From the NCBI GenBank assembly GCA_028023455.1, contig JAQFVV010006633.1:186001-250000 (forward strand): a stretch of DNA of 64,000 nt, written 5' to 3'. The position numbers were made by a program, and so were the translations under genes. Below, one piece after another: positions 23,235 to 34,699 of the stretch. A model generated the notes under the pieces. The model saw only the letters and a program-made list of their open reading frames with translations, made no database searches and was not told the origin of the DNA. The DNA comes from Epiperipatus broadwayi (taxonomy: Eukaryota; Onychophora; Udeonychophora; Euonychophora; Peripatidae). Within the stretch, counting starts at the first letter, position 1. Every line of letters begins with the position of its first letter.

Positions 23235-23990
23235 AGAAAAAAAAACTGTTTTATAAAGTATAAACAAATTTTTATATTCAATTGTATTTAGAAACTGAAT
23301 ATGAATCATATATGAAAAATTATTTGAGACAATATCTCTTAGACAACCATCTGATCTCCATATGCAATAGCAAGTGTTCAAAGTCTTCATCATTTTTATG
23401 ACATAAATTCCATAAACAAACAATAATTTAAAGTATTTGTTTTGATTTTTATTAATTATGAATATTATAAAAGCCATTGATTAGTTTTGTATATTACTCA
23501 ATCTTTTAGCTATTTTGTGTTGATCATGTAAAAAGCTATGTATAATAAAAACATTAGGAATTTTTTGTTTTAATACAGTATTAAATCCATGTTGTCTACC
23601 AAACCTTGATGGTGGTCTATACGTAACACAAGCATGAATGTTAGAAATTGATATATTTTTAATTAAAAATTGTTTTACAACATTAAAATGAATAAGTTCT
23701 TTGTTCTGGAAGTTAAAGATTTTGCAAGAAATATTTTTTCAATGATTTAGAAATAATATGGCTTCATTATTACAAAGTGCACTTTCATTTAACTGTAAGG
23801 TAAATTTGGTATTCTGAAGATCATGGCTTTAACCATCTCATCAATTTATGCAAAGCAATTGAAGAAATGCTGTTATTTGTTTCATTATGGACATAGTATT
23901 TAAAATTACATGAACAGCTGGTTTTTCAAATTTTCTTCTATTTTATAAAGCTTACCACATGATTTTGTATTATATCATAAAACCTTTTTC
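23235..23990 (-). pseudogene. second hAT transposase fragment (ZBED5-like)
   Basis: Minus-strand remnant of a hAT transposase different from the one at 11-13 kb. From about 23980 down come CGKLYKIEENLKN and TKFTLQLNESALCNNEAILF (the family's DES block with D changed to N). HFNVVKQFLIKNISISNIHA follows, then ACVTYRPPSRFGRQHGFNTV (TDG block lost), QKIPNVFIIHSFLHDQHKIA and, in another frame, DEDFEHLLLHMEIRWLS. The block order and spacing match the ZBED5/SCAND3-type transposases. Catalytic positions are altered and frameshifts are present, so it is inactive. No terminal repeats were found around it. Confidence 0.7.
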
Positions 23991-24009
23991 AAATTGAGTT
24001 CCCAAATCT

Positions 24010-27000
24010 TTGAATAAATTTATCACAGTTTTATAATTGTAAAACATTATTTTTAAATTATAAAAATAATATGGTACTTACATGTTAGATTTGCTGTGCC
24101 TTTTCATATCTGTATCGTTCCACCAATAAATTCTAACCTTGTGACCTCATTAAATAATCCTTGTGATCTCATTAAATAACATGAACACTAGAACTTATGA
24201 CAATCTTAAGTAATAAAATTGTTCTCAAAAATAATAAGAGTACATTATAATACTAAATAAAATCATGTGTAAGTTTTTGTTTCATCATGGCAATTGAGAA
24301 TAGAACAGTGGCAACTGATGGAAACAGTCAAACAAAATGTGGATGAAGGCTTGAAAATTTATTCAGATTGCTGGAATGCATAGAACCTTGATTCATATTT
24401 GGTGAAATTTATGTGGTGGAAACTTTCAAAGAAAATGTCACTTTCATTTGCATTCTGGATGATATCAAAAAAAATTCAGTTCACCACATTTATTTCATTT
24501 TAATAAAAGTTTAAAAAAATGATTTATGTTTTGATAAAAGTTTACTAATTTCTTTTTTTAAAACAAAATAAATGTAGTTAGACACATTTCTTGATCAACA
24601 TCCTGTGCAGGTATTATAAGCAAATAACTCTCTATTTTATAAATTCTGAGCCAGAGGTAGGTTTTTTTTATCTGTCCATTTTGTACTGCTCTGACATTGT
24701 TAATAGACATAGTATTATTTTCTTTTCTTTTTGCTTTACTGTCCATTTTGTAGTTAATATTATTTATTATATTTGATTTGTAAGTATTATGATTAAAATT
24801 TAGAAACATCTTAAAATGAAGTAGTAATGTTTGGAGAACTTCTGCAGAGAGACATATGATTGTTTCATTTTTGCAATTCCTGTTATATAAATATGGTAAA
24901 AATGTTTTGATTTAAAAAAGTGAATAGATGTAGTAGTAAATTTTTTTTTCATTTTGCTTATGTAGGTTTTTTTTGTTGTTAATTTTGCTTTACTGTATAT
25001 TTTGTAATTTTTTAACATTTTTTGTAAAATTTGGGAATTTCTGACTGTATTTGCAATGTCAGAATTCCATAACACAGTGGGGAGCAAAGAATGTTTGTGA
25101 CGTTAGAATGCCATTTTAAAAACTTATAACTACATTTTTATTTAGTATTATAATGTGTTTTATTGTTATTATGTACAAATTTATATTTTTCAAATAGTTA
25201 AAAATATGTTTTTTTCAAATTTACATATTAGTTTGGTGTGATTAGGGCTTTGGATTAGAGCTACTCTGACATTTCATATCTATATCAATCTGCTGATAAC
25301 TTGCTAAATTTTACAAAAATGTCATGAAATAACATATATACAGGGTTCATTTTTACAAATTTGTTACTTACATTTGTCAGAAGTTTCAATGTACATGTTA
25401 TTTGATGAGATTGCAAGATTAAAAAAGTTATTGTCAGACTATTATATATTTGAAATGTCATAGCAAGTCTAATATGTAAGTACCAATAATATGTATCTCT
25501 CTTATTAGAATATTTCCTGGTTAAAGGCTTTTTCATTATTGAAATCTTCATTATCATGTTTAAAATGTTTGCTGATATAGAAGGCATATAAGCAATTTCT
25601 TATTACAGTTGAAGCAATGAATTCTAATTTTAAATATTCAATTGAAGAGTGGTACTTTATTTCTGAGACATGGTCTCTATTTTATTTTCTAAAAAATAAG
25701 TTAAATTAATTATTAAAATAACATATTGAATTCTCTATTGCAGTTAAATTAAATTAGGAATATAAAAATATTTATAAAAATATAAAGATATTTTTTTGCA
25801 ATTAAAAATTTAAACTACAACAGTTTTCATTTTTTTAATCTGTTACATGCATTAAAAGAACAGTGATATAATATAATGTTCAATATAATTATAAAATACC
25901 AATAATTATATATCTGGTACATTGAATAGAAAGACAAAATTGATTCAATGGAAACTTTCTTTATCTAAATAAAAAACACTGAAGGAATGCAACACTTCTG
26001 AAAGCTCCCAATAATAATTGAAATTATGTATAATCAAGTTCATTTTGAATATGCTATAATTATTGGCTAGTGATAACATATTGGATTGCCTAGACTAGTC
26101 AGTTATGAGAGTTATCACTACACATGCAGTGTTATTGTCAATATGAACTTGGTTAATATTAGATATACATAATTATGATTATATAGCAAAGTTTTTACTC
26201 ACTAGATGCCTCATTATAGCCAAGCCAGATTGCAAAAATTAAAAAAAAAAATTTCATTCATTACGAAATCATCCAGAAAATTTTTAATGTGTCTTTAATA
26301 ATTGTTCATAAGGCAATAATACCACCCAATTGAAAAAAAATGCTCTAAAACTCTTATTATTCTAAAAATTAAAGAAAACATCAAATAATTAGAGAAGTAG
26401 ATAATTTAAAAAAACTGTTTTGGATTTGATTAGAAATTCATTTACTTCATTATAAACAATGCACATATGAGTAGAATAATTCTAATTCCAGAAACAAAAG
26501 CAAAGGTAAAAAGGCAAAAGAAAATGAAAATTAAAAATGAATTTTACAATGACTACAAAAACCTATCTGTAAACAGGACTGCCATGTGGGCAAGAAGCAC
26601 CATTAAGCAAGGTAAATTTTAGTACCATACTCCTCCCCTGCCATTCTATGAAGTAAAATTTATAAATTAAAATCCTTTTTTTCTCAGCACTTCACAAGAA
26701 AAACTTGAAATTATGGCTTTAGTTATTTAACATGTTTGGTAAATACCCGACATGTTTTATTCATTTATTTCAATAAAATAAATTTGGACATTAAAACACA
26801 TGCTAAAATAAAGTAAATTAATGCTTAAAAATAATTTTGACTTTAAAATCAAAGTATTTATTTAGTATACTTGAAATTTTTAATTTTTTCTTTCCAAAGT
26901 TTTTGTATTATTTTTTTGGGATAACATTGTATAATTGCTAGTAGAGATAGGCAATATCTTCAAATAAGATAATTTTTTTAAACATCTAAATGTTATTATC

Positions 27001-27380
27001 ATATTTAAAAGAACTCTTACCTACCACCATCAACACAACACATACTCATAAAAACCATGTACAGGTCTTCTCTCTTTTTGGACCAATTTTGATATTATAT
27101 AACTAATTCTCATGTTACTTACCTTTTCAATAAAAATATTATTACAGTCAGAATATAATACTCTAGAATACTTTATCTCTGAGTTTTGGCCTGCACAGTG
27201 AGAAGAAAAGAGAGTCTAGCATGTCTCTATTATCTTTTCTGAGTCCAATAGTTAACCAGCATGTCATTAATTCACTAAAAAAATTCTGTTTTTTAAAATG
27301 TATTCACATTTTTTATAAACCAATAATCTTTCAATAATAAAATATTTACACTAGTATTTTATTTTTATATGCTTGTTATT
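24010..27380. other. AT-rich DNA, one imperfect palindrome, no gene
   Basis: No supported gene. An imperfect inverted repeat lies at about 26021-26175 (ATTATGTATAATCAAGTTCA against AGTGATAACA/GTTATCACT and a second arm near 26135). Short look-alike strings such as CATATCAATCTACTGATAAC near 25275 and 35610 suggest another old dispersed repeat. The frames at 24558-25587 are low-complexity. Confidence 0.45.
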
Positions 27381-27381
27381 T

Positions 27382-27400
27382 AACTATTAATAATTATAAT

Positions 27401-27431
<31 letters not shown>

Positions 27432-27451
27432 AACATTATAATTATTAATAG

Positions 27452-27483
<32 letters not shown>
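27382..27483. repeat. AT palindrome and (TA)n tract
   Basis: AACTATTAATAATTATA (27382-27398) is perfectly inverted at 27437-27453 around an (AT)n core, so the whole 72 bp can fold into one hairpin or cruciform. A second (TA)n tract follows to 27483. Confidence 0.9.
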
Positions 27484-27488
<5 letters not shown>

Positions 27489-27921
27489 GAATGTTCAAAT
27501 TGATGATCCAGGTATATATATAAAAAAAAAAATAATAATAAACAATTCAGTACAATTTAAGTTTAACTAAATAGGATTGATATTATTTTATATATTTCAT
27601 ATATGAATGCAGTCACCATAGTAACATTATTACATACAGTTCAACGTTTTTTTTATGTTGAGTATATGTGTTTATAAATTAATTTAAAAAAAATATATAT
27701 ATTATTATTAAAAAAATATAGATATGTGTAAATCATTGATGTTTATCAATAATTTAAAAGGTTATTATATCAATTTTGTATTTTGGTTTGTAAAATAATA
27801 AAAAAATTGTAATCGAATTTGGATTTAATCTTCATGTATCTTTTTATCCGAACTTACCCATAACCGCGCCAAAACAACTATAAGAAAATTGATAGAATTG
27901 AGTTTTTTTTGAGTAATTTTG

Positions 27922-28090
27922 TGTGGTCGTCAAGATACGAAAAACGTCAGAAAGAGAACATATAAAAAGGACGCGACAGAATATAACAGGACTCTTTATC
28001 ATTTTGCAATAGTAAAGGATAGATCTATTTTCTGTGTCTTAACAAATAAATTTTTTCAATATTTTTTTTTGTGTGTAAAACTATAAAACA
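27922..28090 (+). mobile_element. candidate short LTR (Mag-like size)
   Basis: A 169-bp block starting TGTGGTCGTCAAG and ending CTATAAAACA, i.e. 5'-TG...CA-3'. It holds TATAAAAAGG at 27961 and AATAAA at 28045, in the order U3-R-U5, with CpG-bearing sequence unlike the flanking AT desert. Directly after it comes TGGAAAAATAGTGGAATTAT, which could be a degraded primer-binding site. The length is close to that of the short LTRs of the Mag/Steamer group of Gypsy elements. No second LTR was found, so a host promoter with its first exon remains an alternative. Confidence 0.4.
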
Positions 28091-28450
28091 TGGAAAAATA
28101 GTGGAATTATCTGCCCGTTCAATCATTCAGCGGGCAGTTGAAAGGCCTCGGGGAAGCGACAGCAAAGTAAAAAAAAAAAACCTATGAAGTAAAAAAAAAA
28201 AAATGCTTTATAAAAAAAAAATGGATTTGCATAAACATCGTCTCACGATTAAAGGAACAGGAACCCACTGGATCAATTCACATCATAAAAGGGATAATCA
28301 AAGTGCACTCACCTCTTCGGATGAAAAAAAAAAGAAAACTTTTAGTGAAGTATTGTAAAGTTTACGATTATTATTTCTGACGGAGAAACTTCTCTTTACA
28401 CTATAACTGAAGTCAATCGATAGACCAATAAATAGTGAACGAACAGACTT
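28091..28450 (+). other. retroelement leader or 5' UTR with GC-rich hairpin and short ORF
   Basis: A relatively G+C-rich island downstream of the candidate LTR. CTGCCCG (28111-28117) pairs perfectly with CGGGCAG (28131-28137), a strong stem-loop in an AT-rich setting. A 51-codon frame starts at ATG 28203 (second in-frame ATG 28221) and ends with TAA at 28356-28358. Its product is basic (KHRLTIKGTGTHWINSHHKR) and has no domain I know. It could be the start of a gag gene or a small upstream reading frame. I cannot assign a function. Confidence 0.4.
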
Positions 28451-28951
28451 ATATATATATGGTATGATTTTTTTTTTATGAAATGTGTGTGTATTAATTT
28501 TTTTTTATATGTAATAAAATATGATGATTTTTTTTTTAATTATCTCTAAAAGTAATATAATTTATTAAATGAAAATGATCGGAAAGACTCAAATATTTAT
28601 TTATTATTTCATATTCATTTATCCGTAATTATTTTGATAAACAAATAGATTTTGATACCCTCCTATTTCACATTTTGGTATCGGTTATATGTAAAATTTT
28701 TTTAGTAAAATATCTAGGAGCCTTTCCCGTCATTTACTCATTCATTTTTTTTTGTCGTTATCGTTATTGCAACACATATATAGAGATACACATAGCAATT
28801 TGATCATTTTATTTAGTCAACCAATCTAAAATATAAAGTCATTTCGGATGTATTTTATCATTAATATTGTCAATTTTCTTTTCTATAATCTAATAAATTG
28901 AGTTAATTTAAATATCAAGACTAGTTTAATTATTTTGTTTTATTTGGATTG

Positions 28952-30333
28952 TGTAAGACGGCGTAGCTATTTAAGTAACAGGATTCAAACTCAGCTTGGT
29001 AAGCGAATTGGAATATAAGATAAGGTATGTTTTGCTTATTAGTATTTTATTTTGTTTCTATATGAATTTCACATTTATATTTGCATTCGAATATTATATA
29101 TACATATTATCATTTATCTTAGTTAATATTACAAAGTCAATCATTTCATGTTTGTCTGATTCCGTCATAAAAATCTAAATAGATTATACTTTATCGTTTG
29201 GTTCAGAATAATTCGTCTTGGATATTTTCTTAAACTCCTATAAAATGAAGAGAATAAACTTCATTGACCGATTTAATTGAATATTGTTTTGATTTGGATA
29301 AATATCAATTATAATCATATATTGCCAGTCAATTTTTATTCAATTGTTTAAAATTTCAAACAGATTGTATTAATACTCCCAGGTGAATAAACATCCAATA
29401 GAAGCTCGATATATCTTTTATGTAATGTGGTTGGACATTGTAAAGTTAGAGATGAGCTAATAGAGTGTTGATATTAAACTCCAGTGAAGTATTCTATTTT
29501 AAAACCTAAACGAAGCACTAATTAAGCATCACTTTATTGGAAGATATTTATAAATTAGTTATAAATTATTTTGTAGCTTCTTAGTAAACCATAGACGTAT
29601 ATTAATTTGTTTAAACATTTAAGTGAGTGTATAAATTTTCAAAGTGTTTATAAAATTATAATAAAACCAGTTGATACCCACAGAAAATTATTAATTAGAG
29701 ATTGAAGTAGAAAGAATTGTATATCGCTTATTGACACGAGTGTTTATCTTTCTATTTAGCGTTTATTAAAATAGATGTATGTATATTTGGGTTCAAGTAT
29801 TATTTTGTTTTGTTATTTAAATAATGTCTATATGTAAACAAATGTTTTGTAAAGTACTATTACAGGTACTTAGAAGCTTATCCATTAAGTTAAAAAGGCA
29901 GTTTCTTTAAATAATAAAGTAGATTTAAATTACTATAACAGTAACAGACTAATAAAATATATATATTGGAATCTATGTTAGTTATTAATTGGACTTGGTT
30001 TTGATTAGATTGCCAATCTAGTAGTTAGCCTAATCCTATATTATTGTTTAGGGCAATAGTAGTTGGTTTCACTGCTCTTTGCAATTTATGTTGTAATTGT
30101 GATGGATTTGTTGATGTCTGGGGCAGATAGTCTCATTATTTCTTCATTTCACATATAACTTAAGTAAATTAAACTTTAAGAGAGATTATTTGTGCTTTGT
30201 GATGGTTTGTTACATAACGGGCGACCCGATTGAGCTAGACCAGATTAATTTAAATTAGATTTTTAGATTTTTTTTATCAGATCAGATTGATCATCCTAAC
30301 CATCACCTTCATCCATCAATTCAATCAGTTACA
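28952..30333 (+). mobile_element. candidate long LTR with primer-binding site
   Basis: The block starts TGTAAGACGGCG (28952) and ends CAGTTACA (30333), giving matching TGTAA...TTACA termini over 1382 bp. Immediately downstream, AATTGGCACCAACATTTTGG looks like a primer-binding site (TGG... complementary to a tRNA 3' CCA end) and leads into CCTTCTTTCTTCG. The element then breaks off near an AT microsatellite at about 30415. No gag-pol follows and no second LTR was seen, so this is a 5' LTR plus leader at most. The assignment rests on the termini and PBS only. Confidence 0.4.
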
Positions 30334-30429
30334 AATTGGCACCAACATTTTGGGCCTTCTTTCTTCGATTTAAATGGAATACAGCATTCAACAATTCCGT
30401 CGTCGGTTACAATATATATATATAGTCTG

Positions 30430-31243
30430 CTATTATAAATTTTATAATTACATTGTTTATTGATCTAACTTTTATTAGGACTATCAAACTAGATCAACTT
30501 TGAATAACATGGCTGACATTGTTAAAAATAGTTATTTTAAAAATCCTGTAATTATTTTTAATCAGAACCTCTCACACATAACTTGCTTATGTTTTTTATT
30601 AATAAAAATAGTTATTTTGTTTACATTCAATAATAAAATATTTACACTATTTTATAAAAATTTTAATGCTTATTAAGAATTAAGTAATATTATATGTATT
30701 ATATTATACTGTATAGTTTGCCCACTAAAGATTTAACTAGGATTTATTTAAAGAAAAAAAATATGAAGTTTTCATATTTAAATTGTTTATTTAATAAATA
30801 TTTAGATAATCATTAACTGTTTTGTAATGTTTAGCACCATATTGAATTTTTACAAAAAAAAAAAAAATGAGACAAATTTTCACAATAATTTCAGTCTTAA
30901 TAATGTTAGAGCAAAATGCTCTACATTGACAGAAAATAGAAAAATAAAAAATAAAAAAAGGCTAAAAAAGTAGTCATTAGGATTAAGATGGAACAAAAGA
31001 AATTTCAATATCTGAAAAAATATTACTTTATTGTTTGTTTACAATTTCTAATTTATCATTAACTAAGTTTAAAATTATATTGTCATTGATAATTTTTTTA
31101 TATTCCTCACAAAATTCTCATTCAAACCACAAATAATACTTCTTATCTGAGATAATCTATAGCTTCAGAACTTACAAAATAAACCCATAAGCTTTCATCA
31201 TATTTTATTTTACTCCAGAAGTTTAAAAAATCTCAAGGCATCT
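30430..31243. other. AT-rich DNA, nothing recognised
   Basis: No gene or repeat supported in this segment. Confidence 0.5.
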
Positions 31244-31258
31244 ATAAGAAAAAAGATT

Positions 31259-31340
<82 letters not shown>

Positions 31341-32258
31341 ATTCAAACAAAATATTTAACACTATTCAAAATTAAATAATATATTCTTTACCAGAAGTAC
31401 TTTCAATTGTTTCACTGACAATCTTTATCAACTTTAATACAAACGATACAAAAAAATAAAACTTCATTACCCATCATTCAATCTATTCAAATTTCCCACA
31501 ATTCTGTTGTCTTTATATTAGCTGATTGTTTATTCATCAAACCACCTCTTATTCCTAGATATCATCATTCCTCTTTAATTTTACGTTTTTCACTACACCT
31601 TTCAATTTGAATAATTTTTATATCTCTATTATTAAATTTAAAACCATAATTACATGTTTTATTATGGTCAAATATAATTGGTGGAGTATGATAAATAACT
31701 CCAAGGCCAAGATTTCTAAGTTTGAATTAAGTTCTGTTATATATATGTTGGAATGTGGTTGTGGAATAAAATATATAGGGGAATCCAAATGTACATTACA
31801 AAAACGATATAATGATCATAAGACATTATATAAACGTGTACAGAAAGAAAATATATCTTCAGTAAATATGAATACTCCATCAATTATATTTGACCATAAT
31901 AAAACATGTAATTATGGTTTTAAATTTAATAATAGAGATATAAAAATTATTCAAATTGAAAGGTGTAGTGAAAAATGTAAAATTAAAGAGGCAATGATGA
32001 TATCTAGGAATAGAGGTGGTTTGATGAATAAACAATCGGCTAATATAAAGACAACAGAATTGTGGGAAATTTGAATAGATTGAATGATGGGAATGCAAGT
32101 TTTTATTTTTGTACGTTTGTATTAACAGTTGATAAAGATTGTCAGTGAAACAATTGAAGTACTGGTAAAGAATATATTATTTAATTTTGAATACTGTGTT
32201 AAATATATTTGTTTATTATTATTATATAATTTAAAAATACAGACATTTATGGTTGTAG

Positions 32259-32303
<45 letters not shown>

Positions 32304-32320
32304 AAAAAAGATTCTTTATA
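31244..32320 (+). mobile_element. Penelope-like element with inverted 5' partial copy and 22-bp TSD
   Basis: The insert is bounded by an exact 22-bp direct repeat (31244-31265 and 32299-32320; core AAGAAAAAAGATTCTT). Inside, an (AT)n tract (31266-31336) is followed by a minus-strand copy of the element's 3' portion (31337-31680), then ~200 bp of unique plus-strand sequence. The plus-strand 3' portion (31881-32250) follows, and finally (AT)n again. The two arms are near-perfect reverse complements over about 340 bp. An inverted partial copy at the 5' side of a truncated insertion is a known architecture of Penelope-like elements. Both arms carry GATAAAGATTGTCAGTGAAA, a decayed hammerhead-like segment. 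Confidence 0.8.
31681..32074 (+). pseudogene. GIY-YIG endonuclease domain of the Penelope-like element
   Basis: The plus-strand frame is open through this segment and ends at a stop at 32072-32074. The product has VIYMLECGCGIKYIGESK, the GIY-YIG core with the CxC insertion usual in PLE endonucleases, then TLQKRYNDHKTLYKR (core Arg and His). It continues with FDHNKTCNYGFKF, and IIQIERCSEKCKIKEAMMIS, in which KEA holds the catalytic Glu position. The ORF as called from 31607 starts inside the inverted arm, so its first ~25 residues are antisense of the same element and not genuine protein. The reverse transcriptase is absent. The domain is well kept, suggesting a young copy. Confidence 0.75.
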
Positions 32321-32379
32321 ATATATATATATAAAAGCAAAATAAATCATTTCCAGAAGATGGATATTCAGTTTTTAAC

Positions 32380-32910
32380 CACAGCAATTGGCTTTTTGTC
32401 TATCCAAAACTAGAAATTGAAGACCACAATCTTTATCAATGATAAAATGAGTTTCTTCTTTTCTGTTTATATCTTTTGTGCACAACAGTGTTGTTATCTT
32501 GTTTATATTTGCTTTCCCACAGAGATATAATTTATTTGATTATAGCTCATTTGTTAGTAGAACACATCCACTACTTGAAATTTATTTTTATTTATTTTGA
32601 AGAATCATACAGTTTCATTGGTATAATGCACAGTAAATTTTGTGATTGCTTCATCAACTGCAATCTCTCTGTCCATCTGGTATGCAGCCTTGAAATCAAC
32701 ATTGCACTACTCTATAATTGACCTAATTTTATACATACACAATTGCTATTTTTCTTATTTGTTGTTTTTTATCATTAAAATGGAAACGTGTTAGGATATT
32801 GCTAAACCTTTTGTAAGGCATTATATTTTCAAAAATATGTTGCCTCAAACTTGGATCAGAATCCCAAAAGCCTTCAACTGGATGACATGGACCTTACATG
32901 AAATTCCTAA
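32380..32910 (-). pseudogene. piggyBac transposase fragment
   Basis: Minus-strand remnant of a piggyBac (DDE_Tnp_1_7-type) transposase. From about 32890 down, GFW-like context is followed by IFENIMPYKRFSNILTRFHF with ND (the conserved F-x-x-x-M-x-x-x-R-F...LHFND block). After a frameshift come YQMDREIAVDEAITKF (the S-V-D-E-A-M block, whose Asp is one of the catalytic triad) and a diverged K-x-x-K-F-Q-V-V-D-V segment. The later catalytic blocks cannot be followed beyond about 32380. Stops and frameshifts mark it as dead. No TTAA-flanked ends were located. Confidence 0.6.
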
Positions 32911-34320
32911 TCCCATTTCCTAAAAAGCAGTTAATTCCTGATCTGTTACATTTTCTCAATTATGCATACAATTTTCTTTACTTGCATATTTATTTGTTTC
33001 CTCCATAATTTTTACATACATTTTCTAATCAAATAATAAATGAAGAAGGCTAAACAGAATATTCACCTGTTTCAGGGAACTTCAAACCCAGAAGATGTAA
33101 TAAAATTTTCTACTATTTATTTGTTGTGTCATTACATTTGTTCACATATTATTGTTACTGGATGAAGGGCCTAGCCTAACACTAACTTTTTCAGGTACAT
33201 TTTTGTTTTTTCTTCATCTTTTATTTGGTAATGAGGTTTCTTTTTCCTCAAATGTCAAACTTAAAAGTTTTATCTAAATTTATGGACAATATGCTATCCT
33301 CAGAATTCAAAGGTCTAGAAATCATGAATTCATTCAAGCTTGTTGAATCCATTTTTGAGTACACTTTTGCAGACACTTTTACTTATGTAATATTTTCTTC
33401 ATACAATCTAATAAAATGAGCAAAACTATAGTAATTGATGTTATTCATAAAAAAATCAATAAAAAAATCATTTTTGTCAGAGAAAAATATGATGCATATT
33501 AACAAAAGAAGAAAAATGCAGATAATGATGATATAGCCACATGCATAGTCCACTCAGTTTTTTTGCAATTTTAAAATGAAGGCAAAGCAGTTATAATTTC
33601 AAAATAATAGTGACAGTTATGCTAACTTTTGCAAAATAGTTAAAATGCCTTGCACTTTATTTTGTATATTCATAGGTTATCAATAATTATAAAAAAAATC
33701 AAATACTTGGCTTGTTCCACTAGATACATTTTTTAGACTTTGCCAATAGTGCAAACATGTAAGAGTTTTATTAAAAAATGCATTGAATAATAGCATCATG
33801 AAATTTATTAAGAATTAAACATTTAAACCACTAAACATCACATGATTACCATCCCTAATGCTAGCGCATAACTGTTATGGAGAGTTTTGTCTGTTTAATT
33901 AAACATTTAAGCATGTGATAATATCTTTTTTAAAATTATGTTTTTTTACTTATTCTGTTTTTTTAGATTTGAACAGTAGTGTGAAAAATGAATGAATTAT
34001 AAGTTTTTTAGAGAACAAATTCAAGTCCACATCCAAGGAAACGCTGTTTAATAAAAGATGTAAAAAGGTAATATGACATCAAAAAAGAGAGATAATATTG
34101 TTATTAAAAATATATAAAAAAAGTAAAATATGTAAAAAGATAATATGGCATAATAAAAAAAGAAGATATGGTATTGTTCTTAAAAACATTTTACCCAACA
34201 CAGCTACAAAACTGATTCTAGGATCTGACATTTCTGGGTCAGCCACTTTATCACTACTCTAAACTAATAAGACATATAATCTTATTCTTCTCCTTTACTT
34301 TCTTTGCACTACTGTGCATA
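32911..34320. other. AT-rich DNA with a short R2-like end fragment
   Basis: Pyrimidine-rich on + up to about 33420, possibly the decayed N-terminal part of the piggyBac element. A short R2-family terminus lies at 33826-33885 (CACTAAACATCACATGATTA). No gene is supported. Confidence 0.4.
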
Positions 34321-34324
34321 TATA

Positions 34325-34550
34325 TATATATATATATATTGCTTATAATAACTCCTCTCATATATTCTTTAATGCAAAAATTTTTAAATGAAACTTCTTT
34401 ATTTTCCTGAAAGTAAAAAAAATAGTAGAGGAAACTGAGAACACTCTGATGAAGACTGCTGGACAATCGAAACTGACTGGAGAATAATGTTTTATCTAAA
34501 AAAAATTTGCATCAAAGTGTATATGAGAGGAGTTATTGTAAGTAATATAT
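34325..34550 (+). repeat. PLE-type terminal hairpin with hammerhead-like core
   Basis: Two inverted arms, 34335-34400 and about 34480-34550, share ATAACTCCTCTCATATA and AATGCAAAAATTTTTA-like blocks. Between them lies CTGATGAAGACTGCTGG (from 34446), then ACAATCGAAACTG. This contains the invariant hammerhead core CTGATGA (34446-34452) and GAAA (34469-34472), separated by a possible stem II, GACTG/CAATC (one mismatch). The layout matches the terminal repeats of Penelope-like elements, which are known to carry hammerhead motifs. No coding part of an element is adjacent. Confidence 0.55.
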
Positions 34551-34699
34551 ATGAAGTCATATAATCCCTGTGAAATATTATTGCTAAATATAATTTCATT
34601 TACAGTAATTATGAGAGAATATTTTTAAAATAAATTTTATTTTTAAATAAATTCTTAATAGTAATGTGCTATGTTTTATGTAAATTAGGATATTTAAAT

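Noticed and set aside
24558-25587. Run of minus-strand ORFs of 83-100 residues
   Set aside because: Lys/Ile/Asn-rich chance frames without motifs, conserved blocks or splice borders.
31607-31680. N-terminal start of the 155-residue ORF over the 31-kb PLE
   Set aside because: This part is antisense of the element's own 3' end. The same peptide appears at the end of the minus-strand frame at 31880-32098, so only the part after 31680 is genuine.
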